Positions 42,820-51,438 of a DNA stretch of 64,000 nucleotides are shown piece after piece. The notes below the pieces were generated by a model. The model searched no databases. It saw only the letters and a list, made by a program, of their open reading frames with translations, and was not told the origin of the DNA. Numbering within the stretch: the first letter of the stretch is position 1; each line of letters opens with the position of its first letter. The DNA comes from Stutzerimonas stutzeri (GTDB lineage Bacteria; Pseudomonadota; Gammaproteobacteria; Pseudomonadales; Pseudomonadaceae), in contig DDKB01000001.1 of the NCBI GenBank assembly GCA_002339675.1, positions 124,001 to 188,000 of the forward strand. Direction: 5' to 3'. The position numbers were made by a program, and so were the translations under genes.

Positions 42820-43518
42820 ATGAACCACACCGTCTCGCCGATCGGCTTCGTCCGCTCCTGCTTCAAGGAAAAATTCGCGATACCGCGCCAGCCACAGCTC
42901 GCTCCGGCGGCCCGGGGCGTGCTGGAACTGGTGGCGCCGTTCGACCAGGCGCAGGCGCTCGACGGCCTCGAGCAGGTCAGCCATGTGTGGCTACTGTTTT
43001 TGTTTCACCAGGCACTCGAGGCCGAGCCGCGCCTGCGTGTCCGGCCGCCGCGCCTGGGCGGCAACCGCATGGTGGGTGTGTTCGCCACGCGCTCGACGCA
43101 TCGGCCCAACGGAATCGGTCAATCGGTGGTCCGCCTCGAGGGGATCGAGCCGGGTCGCCTGCTGCTGTCGGGCATCGACCTGCTTGACGGCACGCCGGTG
43201 CTGGACATCAAGCCGTACGTGCCCTACGCGGACGCTCTCACCGACGCCAAAAACGCCATGGCCAGCGATGCGCCACCGCCGATCGCAGTGAACTGGACAG
43301 CCACCAGCCTGGAGCAGGCCCAGGCCGAGGCACGGCGATTGGGCGAACCCTTGCAGGCACTGATTGAGCAGTGCCTGGCCCAGGACCCGCGGCCTGCGTA
43401 CCAGACGCCGCCACCGGAACGGCGCTACGGCACCCGTCTGTGGGACGTCGAGGTTCGCTGGCACTACCCCGCTGCCGATGCGATCACCGTACTGGAAGTC
43501 GTGAGGGCCGCCGACTAG
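42820..43518 (+). CDS. trmO: tRNA (N6-threonylcarbamoyladenosine37-N6)-methyltransferase TrmO
   Basis: 232 residues from the ATG at 42820 (MNHTVSPIGFVRSCFKEKFAIPRQPQLAP). The YaeB/TsaA beta-barrel family: SHVWLLFLFHQ, the motif VGVFATRSTHRPNGIGQSVVRLEGI and DIKPYVPYADAL are diagnostic. Uses S-adenosylmethionine to methylate t6A37 of tRNA-Thr. E. coli TrmO has 235 residues. The frame extends 49 codons upstream without family resemblance. Convergent with quiP. Confidence 0.93.
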   Translation: MNHTVSPIGFVRSCFKEKFAIPRQPQLAPAARGVLELVAPFDQAQALDGLEQVSHVWLLFLFHQALEAEPRLRVRPPRLGGNRMVGVFATRSTHRPNGIGQSVVRLEGIEPGRLLLSGIDLLDGTPVLDIKPYVPYADALTDAKNAMASDAPPPIAVNWTATSLEQAQAEARRLGEPLQALIEQCLAQDPRPAYQTPPPERRYGTRLWDVEVRWHYPAADAITVLEVVRAAD

Positions 43519-43535
43519 CCCGGACCACTTAGTGC

Positions 43536-43578
43536 GCGCCGGCAGCCGGCCCGTGGCGAAACGGGCGCCAGCCGGCGC
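43536..43578. terminator. GC-rich hairpin between convergent trmO and quiP
   Basis: Arms GCGCCGGC...CCCGT and ACGGG...GCCGGCGC form a long, slightly imperfect palindrome in the 68-base gap between two convergent genes. No T tract on either side, so it may act as a Rho-assisted or structural stop. Confidence 0.4.
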
Positions 43579-43586
43579 GAGAGCGG

Positions 43587-46115
43587 CTACCGGGGAGCCG
43601 GCGTCAGCAGCAGGCGCTGGGTGCCGTAGACCTTGTCCAGGTTCGCGGCCTTGAACGGGAAGCTCATGTAGCTGCCCTTCAGCCAAGCCTCGATGCCGTC
43701 GGCGTAGTGAGGACTGGCCGGGTTGCCGGACTGGCCCGAACTGTTCAGACCGAGCATCGGCTCGTCACGACCGAAATCGACCAGGATCCGCATCGCCGGG
43801 ATCAGCCAGGTATCGAAGTTGTCGCCCCAGCGATAGGCCGAGACGTTCAGGGTGCTGTGATCGCCACCCGCCGGGAACGGGCCACGGTCCAGGTAGCCAC
43901 TGATGGCGTTGATCCCGGCACGCTGACCGGCGGACATGTAGGGCGCAAGCTGAGTACTGCCGGACCGCCAGCTGTAACGGTGCATCGCCCCCCAGCGCCA
44001 GGCGCTGCGATCGGTGCCCTGAGCGGTCTCCATCCGGGTCACCGCCGCGGCGAGCGTACGCGCGACAATGGCCGGTTTGTCTTCGCGTTGCGCGGTGCGT
44101 ACATCGTCCCAGAACGGACTGTCATCGCGCCCGAGCAGATGGTCGGCCTGTGCGGAGTAAGAGGCGTTCGCCGTCTCCACCAGTGCCTTCCAGGCGGCCC
44201 CGGTTTCCGGCCCCAGTTCATCGAGGAAAGTCTGACGCGCCGATTCCATGAGGAAGGCCTCGTACAGCGCCGCATCGGCGGAATCCGCGGCGAGCTTGCC
44301 GTCGAAGGCAAGCAGCCGGGACAGTGCCTCGCGCGCCCGGCCCCGCTCGGGTTCAGCCAGCGCCTCCACGGCCTTGTGCAGCGGCGCGGCCATGCCCGGC
44401 GCCTCGAGCATGGCCTTCAACTTGGCGGCAAACGGCGTCGTCTGGTCATACTGCATCGCCATCGCCTGGCGGCTGTCCTGCCCACCCTGCCCCAGCAGTT
44501 CGGCCAGACGCTCGGCACGCTCGGGGTAATACCACGAGTTGGACAGCTGCATCCCGTAGCCTTGCGGCACCGTGCGCTGGTTGGCGGTGGCCAGCCAGCC
44601 CTGGGCGGGGTCCTGGTCATAGGGGTGCAGCATCGGATCGGCGAAGCCGTCCCAGTCATAGCGACCGTCCCAGCCGGGCGATGGCAGCAGGCCGAGCCCT
44701 TCGCGGCGGTTGGGAAAGCGCCCCGTGACCTGCCAGCCAATCCCTTGCTCATCGGCAAACAGGATATTCAGCGCCGAGGCACGAAATTCGCGCGTGGCCT
44801 CGAAGGCCTGGTCCACCGATTGCGCGCGGGTCAGGTCGAAAAACGCGTCCAGCGAGCGGTCGCCCTCGAAGCGGAGGGTATTGAGTGCCAGCCCGTAGCC
44901 GCTGCTCAGCGACAGCGGCTGCAGCGGCAGCTTACGCTCGCCCAGCGCGCTGTTGAGCAACGGGCCGTGGCGGGTCTCGTAGACGGTTTCGCGGATCGGC
45001 CGCGCACCCTTGACGATAAACGTCTCGTGGCGCTCGCGTGCCGGCAGCCACTGCCCGTCGGCCAGGTAGAGCAGACGCCCGCCTTCGCGCCGAACCTGCT
45101 CGAGGAAGATGTCCTGGGTATCGCCCATGACCATCGTCATGCCCCAGCCCAGCTTGCCATTGAAGCCGGCGATCACCATCGGTACGCCGGCGATGGTGAC
45201 GCCAGCGGCCTGGAACTTGGGCGAGCGGATCTGCACGAAATTCCAGTAGGAGGGCATCGACAGCGGCAGGTGCGTGTCGTTGGCCAGCAGCGGCTTGCCG
45301 CTGCGGGTGTGGCTGCCGGCAACCGCCCAATTGTTCGACGCCGCGATGCCCAGCGATCCGACGCGTGCCGCGGCACGGTCCAGCGCGGCCAAGCCGGGTA
45401 CCTCGCCACCGAGACGCAGCCCCTTGAGTTTCTCGGCTTCGGCAAAGGGCAGCGGCTCGTCGGGATAGGTCGGCAGCAACCAGGCCAGCTTGTCGGTGCT
45501 GACCTGCTGCGCCAGTGCCAGCGACGCGATTTCTTCCTGCAGGTTGATCGCCAGGCCGAAGTTCAGCAGGCAGAACACCAGCACCGAATCCTCGGCTTTC
45601 CAGTATTCCGGCGTGTAGCCGGCGGCGGCGAGGTCCATCGGCAGTTTGTCACGGTGCCGATACAGGTAGGCATTGACCCCGCGCGCGTAGACGTCGAAGA
45701 ACCGCTTCATCCGCGGCGAGGCTTCGCGGTACAACTCGGCGGCGCTCTGCCGCAGGTTGACCGCGCGCATGAACCGATCGACTTCGAGCACGCCGGGACC
45801 GGCCATTTCCGCCAACCGCCCCTCGGCCAGCAGCCGCAGGCTGACCATCTGGCTCAAGCGATCGGTGGCGTGCACGTAGCCAAGGGCGAATAGCGCGTCA
45901 TGGAAACTGGCCGTCTCGATCAGCGGCATGCCCAGCGCGTTGCGGCGGATACTGACGCTCTTGTCGAGCCCCTTGATCGCCTGGACCCCCTGCGCCGGCG
46001 GCAGGCTGTCGCTGTAGCGGCTGTCGAGGTAGGCCTGGCAACCGCTGAGCCCGCCAACCAGCAGCACGGTGCCCAGGGTCGCACGAAGCAGGAAATACGG
46101 CAGGCGCAATGACAT
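43587..46115 (-). CDS. quiP: Penicillin-acylase-family acyl-homoserine lactone acylase QuiP
   Basis: 842 residues. An Ntn hydrolase made as a pre-pro-protein: lipobox-like LSGC (Cys26), alpha chain up to about 259, and the autocatalytic nucleophile Ser260 (ASNNWAVAG) beginning the beta chain. The N-terminal half (SIRRNALGMPLIETASFHDALFALGYVHATDR, FMRAVNLRQSAAELY) closely resembles P. aeruginosa QuiP as I recall it. QuiP cleaves long-chain acyl-homoserine lactones, which would quench quorum signals or use them as carbon. The lipobox suggests membrane anchoring; QuiP is otherwise described as periplasmic. Substrate range must be tested. Confidence 0.8.
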   Translation of the reverse strand: MSLRLPYFLLRATLGTVLLVGGLSGCQAYLDSRYSDSLPPAQGVQAIKGLDKSVSIRRNALGMPLIETASFHDALFALGYVHATDRLSQMVSLRLLAEGRLAEMAGPGVLEVDRFMRAVNLRQSAAELYREASPRMKRFFDVYARGVNAYLYRHRDKLPMDLAAAGYTPEYWKAEDSVLVFCLLNFGLAINLQEEIASLALAQQVSTDKLAWLLPTYPDEPLPFAEAEKLKGLRLGGEVPGLAALDRAAARVGSLGIAASNNWAVAGSHTRSGKPLLANDTHLPLSMPSYWNFVQIRSPKFQAAGVTIAGVPMVIAGFNGKLGWGMTMVMGDTQDIFLEQVRREGGRLLYLADGQWLPARERHETFIVKGARPIRETVYETRHGPLLNSALGERKLPLQPLSLSSGYGLALNTLRFEGDRSLDAFFDLTRAQSVDQAFEATREFRASALNILFADEQGIGWQVTGRFPNRREGLGLLPSPGWDGRYDWDGFADPMLHPYDQDPAQGWLATANQRTVPQGYGMQLSNSWYYPERAERLAELLGQGGQDSRQAMAMQYDQTTPFAAKLKAMLEAPGMAAPLHKAVEALAEPERGRAREALSRLLAFDGKLAADSADAALYEAFLMESARQTFLDELGPETGAAWKALVETANASYSAQADHLLGRDDSPFWDDVRTAQREDKPAIVARTLAAAVTRMETAQGTDRSAWRWGAMHRYSWRSGSTQLAPYMSAGQRAGINAISGYLDRGPFPAGGDHSTLNVSAYRWGDNFDTWLIPAMRILVDFGRDEPMLGLNSSGQSGNPASPHYADGIEAWLKGSYMSFPFKAANLDKVYGTQRLLLTPAPR

Positions 46116-46187
46116 GGACGGCTCCTTGAAGACAGGGCGCAGGGGAAGAGAAGAAGGATAGATGCAGTGCGGCGCGGGGCGCTGCCG

Positions 46188-46652
46188 CTACGCGGCGCTA
46201 CGGTGATTGGGCAGGGCTTCTTCGAGCAGCCAGCGTGCAGAACGCCGCGCTTCGGCCTTGTGCTGCAGCTCCAGCGCGCTGAAGCGCGCCTCGTGACGGC
46301 GCCGCTCGGTGCGGTCCAGCGCCTTCCAGGCATCGTGGGTCGGCACCTGCTCGGTGGCCTCGAACAACACCTGGAAGACTCGGCAACGCGGGTCCTGGCC
46401 AAGCGCCGAATCGTAGTTATCGAGCAGGACCTTGATCCGAATCGCGCCCTCGATAAGCGGCACCTGCTCGTCAAGCAGGCTGCCGGCCAATACCCGCAGG
46501 TCGTCCGCCAGCGCGGCGTGCTGCTGCGCCTGCATCGCCGCGATCTGACGGTCCCGCTGCCAGACGCGCCGCCACAGGTGCAACGCATAGCCCGCCAGCG
46601 CCAGGATCAGCAGCAGGCCGGCAATCAGCAGGGCGATGGCGAACGGGCTCAT
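46188..46652 (-). CDS. DUF2489-like membrane-anchored protein
   Basis: 154 residues: one N-terminal helix (FAIALLIAGLLLILALAGYALHLW) then a soluble helical domain (DLRVLAGSLLDEQVPLIEGAIRIKVLLDNYD, CRVFQVLFEATEQVPTHDAWKAL). I recognise the DUF2489 family of gammaproteobacteria, whose function is unknown. It starts 7 bases after the SEC-C gene and is probably co-transcribed with it. Confidence 0.75.
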   Translation of the reverse strand: MSPFAIALLIAGLLLILALAGYALHLWRRVWQRDRQIAAMQAQQHAALADDLRVLAGSLLDEQVPLIEGAIRIKVLLDNYDSALGQDPRCRVFQVLFEATEQVPTHDAWKALDRTERRRHEARFSALELQHKAEARRSARWLLEEALPNHRSAA

Positions 46653-46659
46653 GGACGGG

Positions 46660-46851
46660 TCAGGCTCCGTGGCACTTCTTGAACTTCTTCTGGCTGCCGC
46701 ACGGGCACGGGTCGTTGCGACCGACGTCCTTCAGCGGATTGCGCACAGGGTCATGGCTGTGGTTGCAATGCGGCCCGTGGACGTGGGGTGCATGGTCGTG
46801 ATCGTGGTCGTGATTGCAATCGGGACCGTGCACGTGGGGTTCTTGGCTCAT
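46660..46851 (-). CDS. His-rich SEC-C motif protein
   Basis: 63 residues. The C-terminal 20 residues (GRNDPCPCGSQKKFKKCHG) are a complete SEC-C zinc motif (CxCx8CH) as at the SecA C-terminus. The N-terminal half is a His/Asp repeat (HVHGPDCNHDHDHDH, then HVHGPHCNHSHD) that should bind Zn or Ni. A zinc-handling or SecB/ribosome-contacting role is possible; function not established. GGAG precedes the ATG. Confidence 0.8.
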   Translation of the reverse strand: MSQEPHVHGPDCNHDHDHDHAPHVHGPHCNHSHDPVRNPLKDVGRNDPCPCGSQKKFKKCHGA

Positions 46852-46859
46852 CGATGTCG

Positions 46860-47357
46860 CTACTCCGGAATGAATTCGCCGGGGATTATCTCGCCATTGG
46901 TGGCGATGTGCACGCTCCGGCCGATCATCAGGCCGGTTTTCAGTTCGCCATCCAGACGGTAGGCGATCGGCCGGTCGGGCTTTTCCAGCAAGCGGACGAT
47001 GTATTTCATATGGCGCCAGAGATTGGTGTAGACCGGCACCTCGTAATATTCAAAGCCATGGGCCGGCACGGTCGCCCATCCACTCGACTCACCGCTGGCG
47101 AGCTCGACATCGTTAAGGTGCACCCGATACACCAGCCCCCGCACCGGCAGGCTCTGCTCATTGGGATTGTCGATACGGAAACGCAGCATAAACTCCTGTT
47201 CCAGCAGCCTCGCCTTGACGATCTCGACGTCGGCGAGCTGCACGCGTGGGTCCTTGAAGTCGCTGCTGAACCAGGTCGAACAACCCGCGACGCCGGCCAG
47301 CAAACCCAACAAAACCACCGCGCTCGATATTCTTCTTATAGGTGCGTGGCAAAGCAT
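46860..47357 (-). CDS. LEA14-like (WHy domain) lipoprotein
   Basis: 165 residues from the ATG at 47357 behind TGGAG; 17 further codons upstream are open but without a site. Lipoprotein signal with lipobox GVAGC (AVVLLGLLAGVAGC). The mature domain (PRVQLADVEIVKARLLEQEFMLRFRIDNPNEQSLPVRGLVYRVHLNDVELASGES) is a water-stress/hypersensitive-response (LEA type 2) fold, usual in pseudomonad lipoproteins of unknown role. Together with the SEC-C and DUF2489 genes it forms a compact minus-strand group. Confidence 0.8.
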   Translation of the reverse strand: MLCHAPIRRISSAVVLLGLLAGVAGCSTWFSSDFKDPRVQLADVEIVKARLLEQEFMLRFRIDNPNEQSLPVRGLVYRVHLNDVELASGESSGWATVPAHGFEYYEVPVYTNLWRHMKYIVRLLEKPDRPIAYRLDGELKTGLMIGRSVHIATNGEIIPGEFIPE

Positions 47358-47505
47358 TCCGATACTCCAGAGGACGGCCAAGTGTAACAAGCGGCCGATG
47401 GCCTGCAATCGTTGTTTGGCGAAATTAGCACGCCCCTGCTACGGCTTTGCTACCACCGCGGAGGACGGCAACATCGCCCGGCCGGCAAGCCGTCCCGTTA
47501 GCGGT

Positions 47506-48243
47506 TCAACCCGCCAGCGCACGCGCCAGGACCGCACGGACCCTGCCGATGCCTTCGGCCAGCGCCGCCTCGATTTCCGCCATGGTAATGATGCCGGTGC
47601 TCTTGCCCGCGGCCGGATTCACCACCAGCGCGAGGCAGGCATAGGGTAGCTCGAGCTCACGGGCGAGCACCGCCTCCGGCATGCCGGTCATACCGACAAT
47701 GTCACAGCCATCACGCTCCATCCGGGCGATTTCGGCGACCGTCTCCAGTCGTGGCCCCTGCGTGCAGCCGTACACGCCATGGCTGCTGAACAGCACGCCT
47801 TCGGCCGCCAGCGCCGCAATCAGGCGCTGGCGCAGGGCTTCGTCGTAGGGGTAACTGAAGTCCACATGGGTGACATGCTCGATGTCGCCCTCGAAAAAGC
47901 TGTGGGCCCGCCCGTAGGTGTAGTCGATCAGCTGGTCGGGCACGCACAGATGCCCGGCGCCCATCGCGCTGTGGATGCCGCCGACGGCATTGACTGCGAC
48001 GATCGCTTCGGCACCGGCCTGCTTCAGCGCCCAGAGATTGGCGCGGTAGTTGACCTGATGCGGCGGTATCCGGTGAGGGTGGCCATGACGGGCAAGAAAC
48101 AGCACCTCGCGACCAGCATAGCGGCCACGCAGGATGTCGGCTGATGGCGGGCCGAATGGCGTTTGTGCGGGCACGGCCTCGTGCAGGGTCAGCCCGGGCA
48201 ATTCGGTCAGGCCGGTGCCGCCGATGATGGCGTAGACAGTCAT
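47506..48243 (-). CDS. mtnP: S-methyl-5'-thioinosine phosphorylase (MTIP)
   Basis: 245 residues from the ATG at 48243 (AAGGAATACTG upstream). A purine nucleoside phosphorylase fold: IIGGTGLTELPGL, RHGHPHRIPPHQVNYRANLWALK, AVNAVGGIH and GMTGMPEAVLARELELPYACLALVVNPAAG. It matches the P. aeruginosa PA3004 enzyme, which phosphorolyses methylthioinosine (after deamination of methylthioadenosine) rather than MTA itself. Functions in polyamine-derived MTA salvage. It follows nagZ by 13 bases. Confidence 0.93.
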   Translation of the reverse strand: MTVYAIIGGTGLTELPGLTLHEAVPAQTPFGPPSADILRGRYAGREVLFLARHGHPHRIPPHQVNYRANLWALKQAGAEAIVAVNAVGGIHSAMGAGHLCVPDQLIDYTYGRAHSFFEGDIEHVTHVDFSYPYDEALRQRLIAALAAEGVLFSSHGVYGCTQGPRLETVAEIARMERDGCDIVGMTGMPEAVLARELELPYACLALVVNPAAGKSTGIITMAEIEAALAEGIGRVRAVLARALAG

Positions 48244-48256
48244 CAGTATTCCTTGG

Positions 48257-49252
48257 TCAAACAATCAGTTCGGCTGCCCTGAGGGCAGCGATGGAAGCGC
48301 GCCAGCGCGGGTCCTGCTTGTAATCCTGCGGGGTCGCCCGGCCGCGCATGCGCTGCAACCGCGGCGACGGGGGAACCCCGAGGCGCTGTAGCGCCGACAG
48401 GGCGAGCTCGGCCGCGCCACGGTCGTTGCACACAAGGCCCATGTCGCAGCCGGCAACCAGCGCCGCTTCGATACGGCAGGCCGCATCGCCTGCCACATGC
48501 GCGCCGGCCATGGACAGGTCGTCGCTGAAGATCACACCCTTGAAGCCCAGCTCGCCACGCAGCACGTCCTGCAGCCAGCGGCGGGAAAACCCGGCGGGCC
48601 TGTCATCAACCTGCGGATAGATCACATGGGCCGGCATCACCGCATCCAGCCGGTCGGCCAGCTGGCGAAACGGAACCAGGTCGCGCTGACGCAGCTCGTC
48701 CAACCCGCGCTCATCTCGCGGAATCGCCACGTGGGAGTCGGCTTCGGCCCAGCCATGACCGGGAAAATGCTTGCCCGTCGCGGCCATGCCGGCAGCATGC
48801 ATGCCCGCCACAAAGGCTCCGGCCAGCTCGCTGGCGCGCTGCGGATCGCCTTCGAACGCACGCGACCCGATCACCGCGCTGCGCCCATGGTCGAGGTCGA
48901 GCACCGGCGCAAAGCTGAAATCCAGCCCCACGGCCAGCACCTCGGCCGCCATCACCCAACCGCCCAGTTCCGCCAGGCGCACGCCGTCCGGGTGCGCGGC
49001 AAAGGCGCGCATCGGCGGGAGCGCAACGAATTCGCGGCGTAGTCGCTGGACGCGCCCGCCTTCCTGGTCCACGGCCAACAGCAGATCCGGCCGGATGGCG
49101 CGAATGGCGCGGCACAGCTCCAACACCTGACGCGGATGATCGACGTTGCGGGCGAACAGAATCAGCCCGCCGACTTGCGGTTGTCGCAGCAGCTGGCGAT
49201 CCTCGGCCGTGAGCCAGGTGCCGGCGATATCCAGCATCAAAGAGCCTTGCAT
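48257..49252 (-). CDS. nagZ: Beta-N-acetylhexosaminidase NagZ
   Basis: 331 residues, glycoside hydrolase family 3. Cytoplasmic enzyme that removes GlcNAc from anhydro-muropeptides in peptidoglycan recycling, thereby feeding the AmpR signal for beta-lactamase. The mobile-loop motif GKHFPGHGWAEADSH (160-174) and the nucleophile Asp244 in FSDDLSMAG are intact. N-terminus MQGSLMLDIAGTWLTAEDRQ agrees with P. aeruginosa NagZ. Between an L,D-transpeptidase gene and mtnP on one strand. Confidence 0.96.
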   Translation of the reverse strand: MQGSLMLDIAGTWLTAEDRQLLRQPQVGGLILFARNVDHPRQVLELCRAIRAIRPDLLLAVDQEGGRVQRLRREFVALPPMRAFAAHPDGVRLAELGGWVMAAEVLAVGLDFSFAPVLDLDHGRSAVIGSRAFEGDPQRASELAGAFVAGMHAAGMAATGKHFPGHGWAEADSHVAIPRDERGLDELRQRDLVPFRQLADRLDAVMPAHVIYPQVDDRPAGFSRRWLQDVLRGELGFKGVIFSDDLSMAGAHVAGDAACRIEAALVAGCDMGLVCNDRGAAELALSALQRLGVPPSPRLQRMRGRATPQDYKQDPRWRASIAALRAAELIV

Positions 49253-49272
49253 AGCGTAAGCGGATCCTTAAA

Positions 49273-49791
49273 TCAGGGAAGTGGCGACCATTGCGGACAG
49301 GCCGCCTCGCCGATCTGCACGGCGCAACCGACCGGCACCCGTGCGAAGAGGTCGAGCAGGTCGGCGTTGCGCAGCCGAACGCAGCCGTGGGACAGCGGGA
49401 TCCCCATGGGCTCGGTGTCCGGCGTGCCGTGCAGGTAGATGTAACGGCGGAACGTATCGACCTCGCCCAGCCGGTTATGGCCGGGCTCACAGCCGCTGAG
49501 CCAGAGAATTCGGGTCAGGATCCAGTCGCGCCCGGGAAATTGCGCGTGCAGTTCCGGTGACCAGACTTCACCCGTCCAGCGCCGTCCGCGCAGAACCGCA
49601 CCAAGGGGCAGCCCGCCGCCGATTCGTGCACGCACCCGATGGCGGCCGCGCGGGGTGCAGCCCGACCCATTGCGCTCACCCGCGCCGTTGCGCGCCGTGG
49701 ACACAGGCACGCAGAGTTCCAGCGCGCCGGCGCAGAAGCCATACAGCCACTGATCGGCAATAGAGATATGCAGGAAATCGAGATCGGACAT
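49273..49791 (-). CDS. L,D-transpeptidase (YkuD family), no signal peptide
   Basis: 172 residues with the YkuD catalytic motif: His121-Gly and Ser134-His-Gly-Cys137-Val-Arg139 (IPLSHGCVRL), Cys137 being the acyl-enzyme nucleophile. Such enzymes make 3-3 cross-links or attach lipoproteins to peptidoglycan in the periplasm. The predicted N-terminus (MSDLDFLHISIADQWLYGF) has no signal sequence, so export is unexplained. It lies 20 bases upstream of nagZ, in agreement with a cell-wall theme. Confidence 0.85.
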   Translation of the reverse strand: MSDLDFLHISIADQWLYGFCAGALELCVPVSTARNGAGERNGSGCTPRGRHRVRARIGGGLPLGAVLRGRRWTGEVWSPELHAQFPGRDWILTRILWLSGCEPGHNRLGEVDTFRRYIYLHGTPDTEPMGIPLSHGCVRLRNADLLDLFARVPVGCAVQIGEAACPQWSPLP

Positions 49792-49828
49792 GGAGCAAGC
49801 TTAGCCGATCATCATCGGGTCACGCACC

Positions 49829-50536
49829 TCAGCCCTTGGCCGGCATGGCCAGCGCGTTGCGCCGGGCAATGGGGTGTGCCTGTGCCAGGCCGGGGTCTGC
49901 CACGCCCGAGTCGGCACGCATGCCGGCCGCCAGGAACGGCACCATCATGCGCATGACCTGCTCGATGGACGTGCGGGCGCCGAAGTCGTTCTCGGCGATG
50001 GCGCGCAGTGCCTTGATGCCCGACATGCTGAACGCGGCGGCGCCAAGCATGAAATGGACGCGCCAGAACAGTTCAATGGGAGGAATCGAGGGCGCCGCCT
50101 CGTGGACCCGCTGCATATAGCGGCGGAAGACCTTGCCATACATGTCTTCGAGATAGCGGCGCAGGTGGCCCTGACTCTGGCTGAACGAAAGCCCCAGCAG
50201 CCGCATGAAGATGGACAGGTCGTCGCCGCTGCGTGGCGTCACCGCAAGCGCCTGCTCAACGAGTATCTCGAGCAGCTCCTCGAGGTTTTCCTTGCGGTCG
50301 GACTGCGCCTCGCGCCGATCCAGCTCACGCTCCAGACTGACGCAGAAAGGCCCAAGGAAGCGCGAGAACACCGCTTGGATAAGGGCCTTCTTCGAGCCAA
50401 AGTGATAATTGACCGCGGCCAGGTTGACGCCAGCCTTGCTGGTGATCAGGCGCAGCGATGTCTCGGCGAAGCCTTTCTCAGCGAACAGCTGTTCCGCTGC
50501 GTCCAGAATACGCTCCACTGTTTCCGACTGCGCCAT
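49829..50536 (-). CDS. psrA: TetR-family fatty-acid-responsive regulator PsrA
   Basis: 235 residues from the ATG at 50536. The helix-turn-helix region (ETVERILDAAEQLFAEKGFAETSLRLITSKAGVNLAAVNYHFGSKKALIQAVF) and the gene's position beside lexA identify PsrA. In P. aeruginosa it binds long-chain fatty acids, represses fadBA and itself, and activates rpoS. A perfect palindrome fitting its known operator lies just upstream (50562-50579). Divergent from lexA. Confidence 0.92.
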   Translation of the reverse strand: MAQSETVERILDAAEQLFAEKGFAETSLRLITSKAGVNLAAVNYHFGSKKALIQAVFSRFLGPFCVSLERELDRREAQSDRKENLEELLEILVEQALAVTPRSGDDLSIFMRLLGLSFSQSQGHLRRYLEDMYGKVFRRYMQRVHEAAPSIPPIELFWRVHFMLGAAAFSMSGIKALRAIAENDFGARTSIEQVMRMMVPFLAAGMRADSGVADPGLAQAHPIARRNALAMPAKG

Positions 50537-50561
50537 GCCTCCCCCTCCGACGAACAACTGT

Positions 50562-50579
50562 TTGAAACTTACGTTTCAA
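50562..50579. promoter_or_regulatory. PsrA operator
   Basis: TTGAAAC-TTAC-GTTTCAA is a perfect 7-bp inverted repeat that fits the described PsrA box (G/C)AAAC-N2-4-GTTT(G/C). It begins 26 bases upstream of the psrA start codon, consistent with autorepression. Confidence 0.8.
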
Positions 50580-50685
50580 CCCTACCCAAGTCAACCGGCA
50601 AATCGCCGGAACCCGACCACCGCCGCAGAGCTTGCACCAAGCCCGCCGGAGCCTCAACCAAACAGCGATTGCCACGGGCCGATCA

Positions 50686-50720
50686 CTGTATATAATCCCA
50701 GTCACTGTACAAAAGAACAG
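50686..50720 (+). promoter_or_regulatory. Two tandem LexA (SOS) boxes
   Basis: CTGTATATAATCCCAG (50686-50701) and CTGTACAAAAGAACAG (50705-50720) both follow CTG-N10-CAG; the second is a perfect CTGT-N8-ACAG. They are 19 bases apart, as in the classical autoregulated lexA promoter, and end 11 bases before the lexA ATG. Confidence 0.9.
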
Positions 50721-50731
50721 AGACCGCTCCC

Positions 50732-51340
50732 ATGATCAAGCTGACCCCTCGCCAGTCGGAAATCCTGGCGTTCATCAAGCGCTGCCTCGATGACAACGGC
50801 TACCCGCCGACCCGCGCCGAGATCGCACAGGAGCTGGGTTTCAAATCGCCGAACGCGGCCGAGGAACACCTCAAGGCACTGGCACGCAAGGGCGCCATCG
50901 AGATGACGCCCGGCGCGTCCCGCGGGATACGTATTCCAGGTTTCGAATCCGCTACGGAAGATCACGGCCTGCCGGTGATCGGCCGCGTGGCCGCGGGCGC
51001 GCCGATCCTGGCCCAGCAGCATGTCGAGGAGTCGTGCCAGATCAACCCTGCATTTTTCCAGCCCAGGGCCGACTACCTGTTGCGCGTACATGGCATGAGC
51101 ATGAAGGACATCGGGATTTTCGATGGCGATCTGCTGGCGGTACACACCACGCTTGAAGCGCGCAACGGCCAGGTCGTGGTGGCGCGTATCGGCGACGAGG
51201 TCACTGTCAAGCGCTTCAAGCGCGACGGCAACAGGGTATGGCTGCTGGCGGAGAATCCGGACTTCGCCCCGATCGAAGTGGATCTGGAGCAAGAGGAACT
51301 GGTCATCGAAGGGCTCAGCGTCGGCGTGATCCGGCGCTAG
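50732..51340 (+). CDS. lexA: SOS repressor LexA
   Basis: 202 residues. Winged-helix N-terminus (LTPRQSEILAFIKRCLDDNGYPPTRAEIAQELGFKSPNAAEEHLKAL), self-cleavage site Ala88-Gly89 (RVAAGAP) and S24 protease dyad Ser123 (GMSMKD) and Lys160. RecA-stimulated autoproteolysis inactivates it after DNA damage. Two SOS boxes lie directly upstream and sulA follows 98 bases downstream on the same strand, so both are SOS-induced. Confidence 0.97.
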   Translation: MIKLTPRQSEILAFIKRCLDDNGYPPTRAEIAQELGFKSPNAAEEHLKALARKGAIEMTPGASRGIRIPGFESATEDHGLPVIGRVAAGAPILAQQHVEESCQINPAFFQPRADYLLRVHGMSMKDIGIFDGDLLAVHTTLEARNGQVVVARIGDEVTVKRFKRDGNRVWLLAENPDFAPIEVDLEQEELVIEGLSVGVIRR

Positions 51341-51438
51341 GGCGTGGCAATGACACATTGCGCGCCAGTCGAGACGGCGCAGGTCAACGATGTATAGGCG
51401 ATGCAGGCAGCGCTCGAAGGCCTGCCAAGGAGAGGTTC

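Noticed and set aside
43707..45893. 728-codon plus-strand open frame
   Set aside because: Entirely antisense to quiP, whose Ntn-hydrolase motifs are complete.
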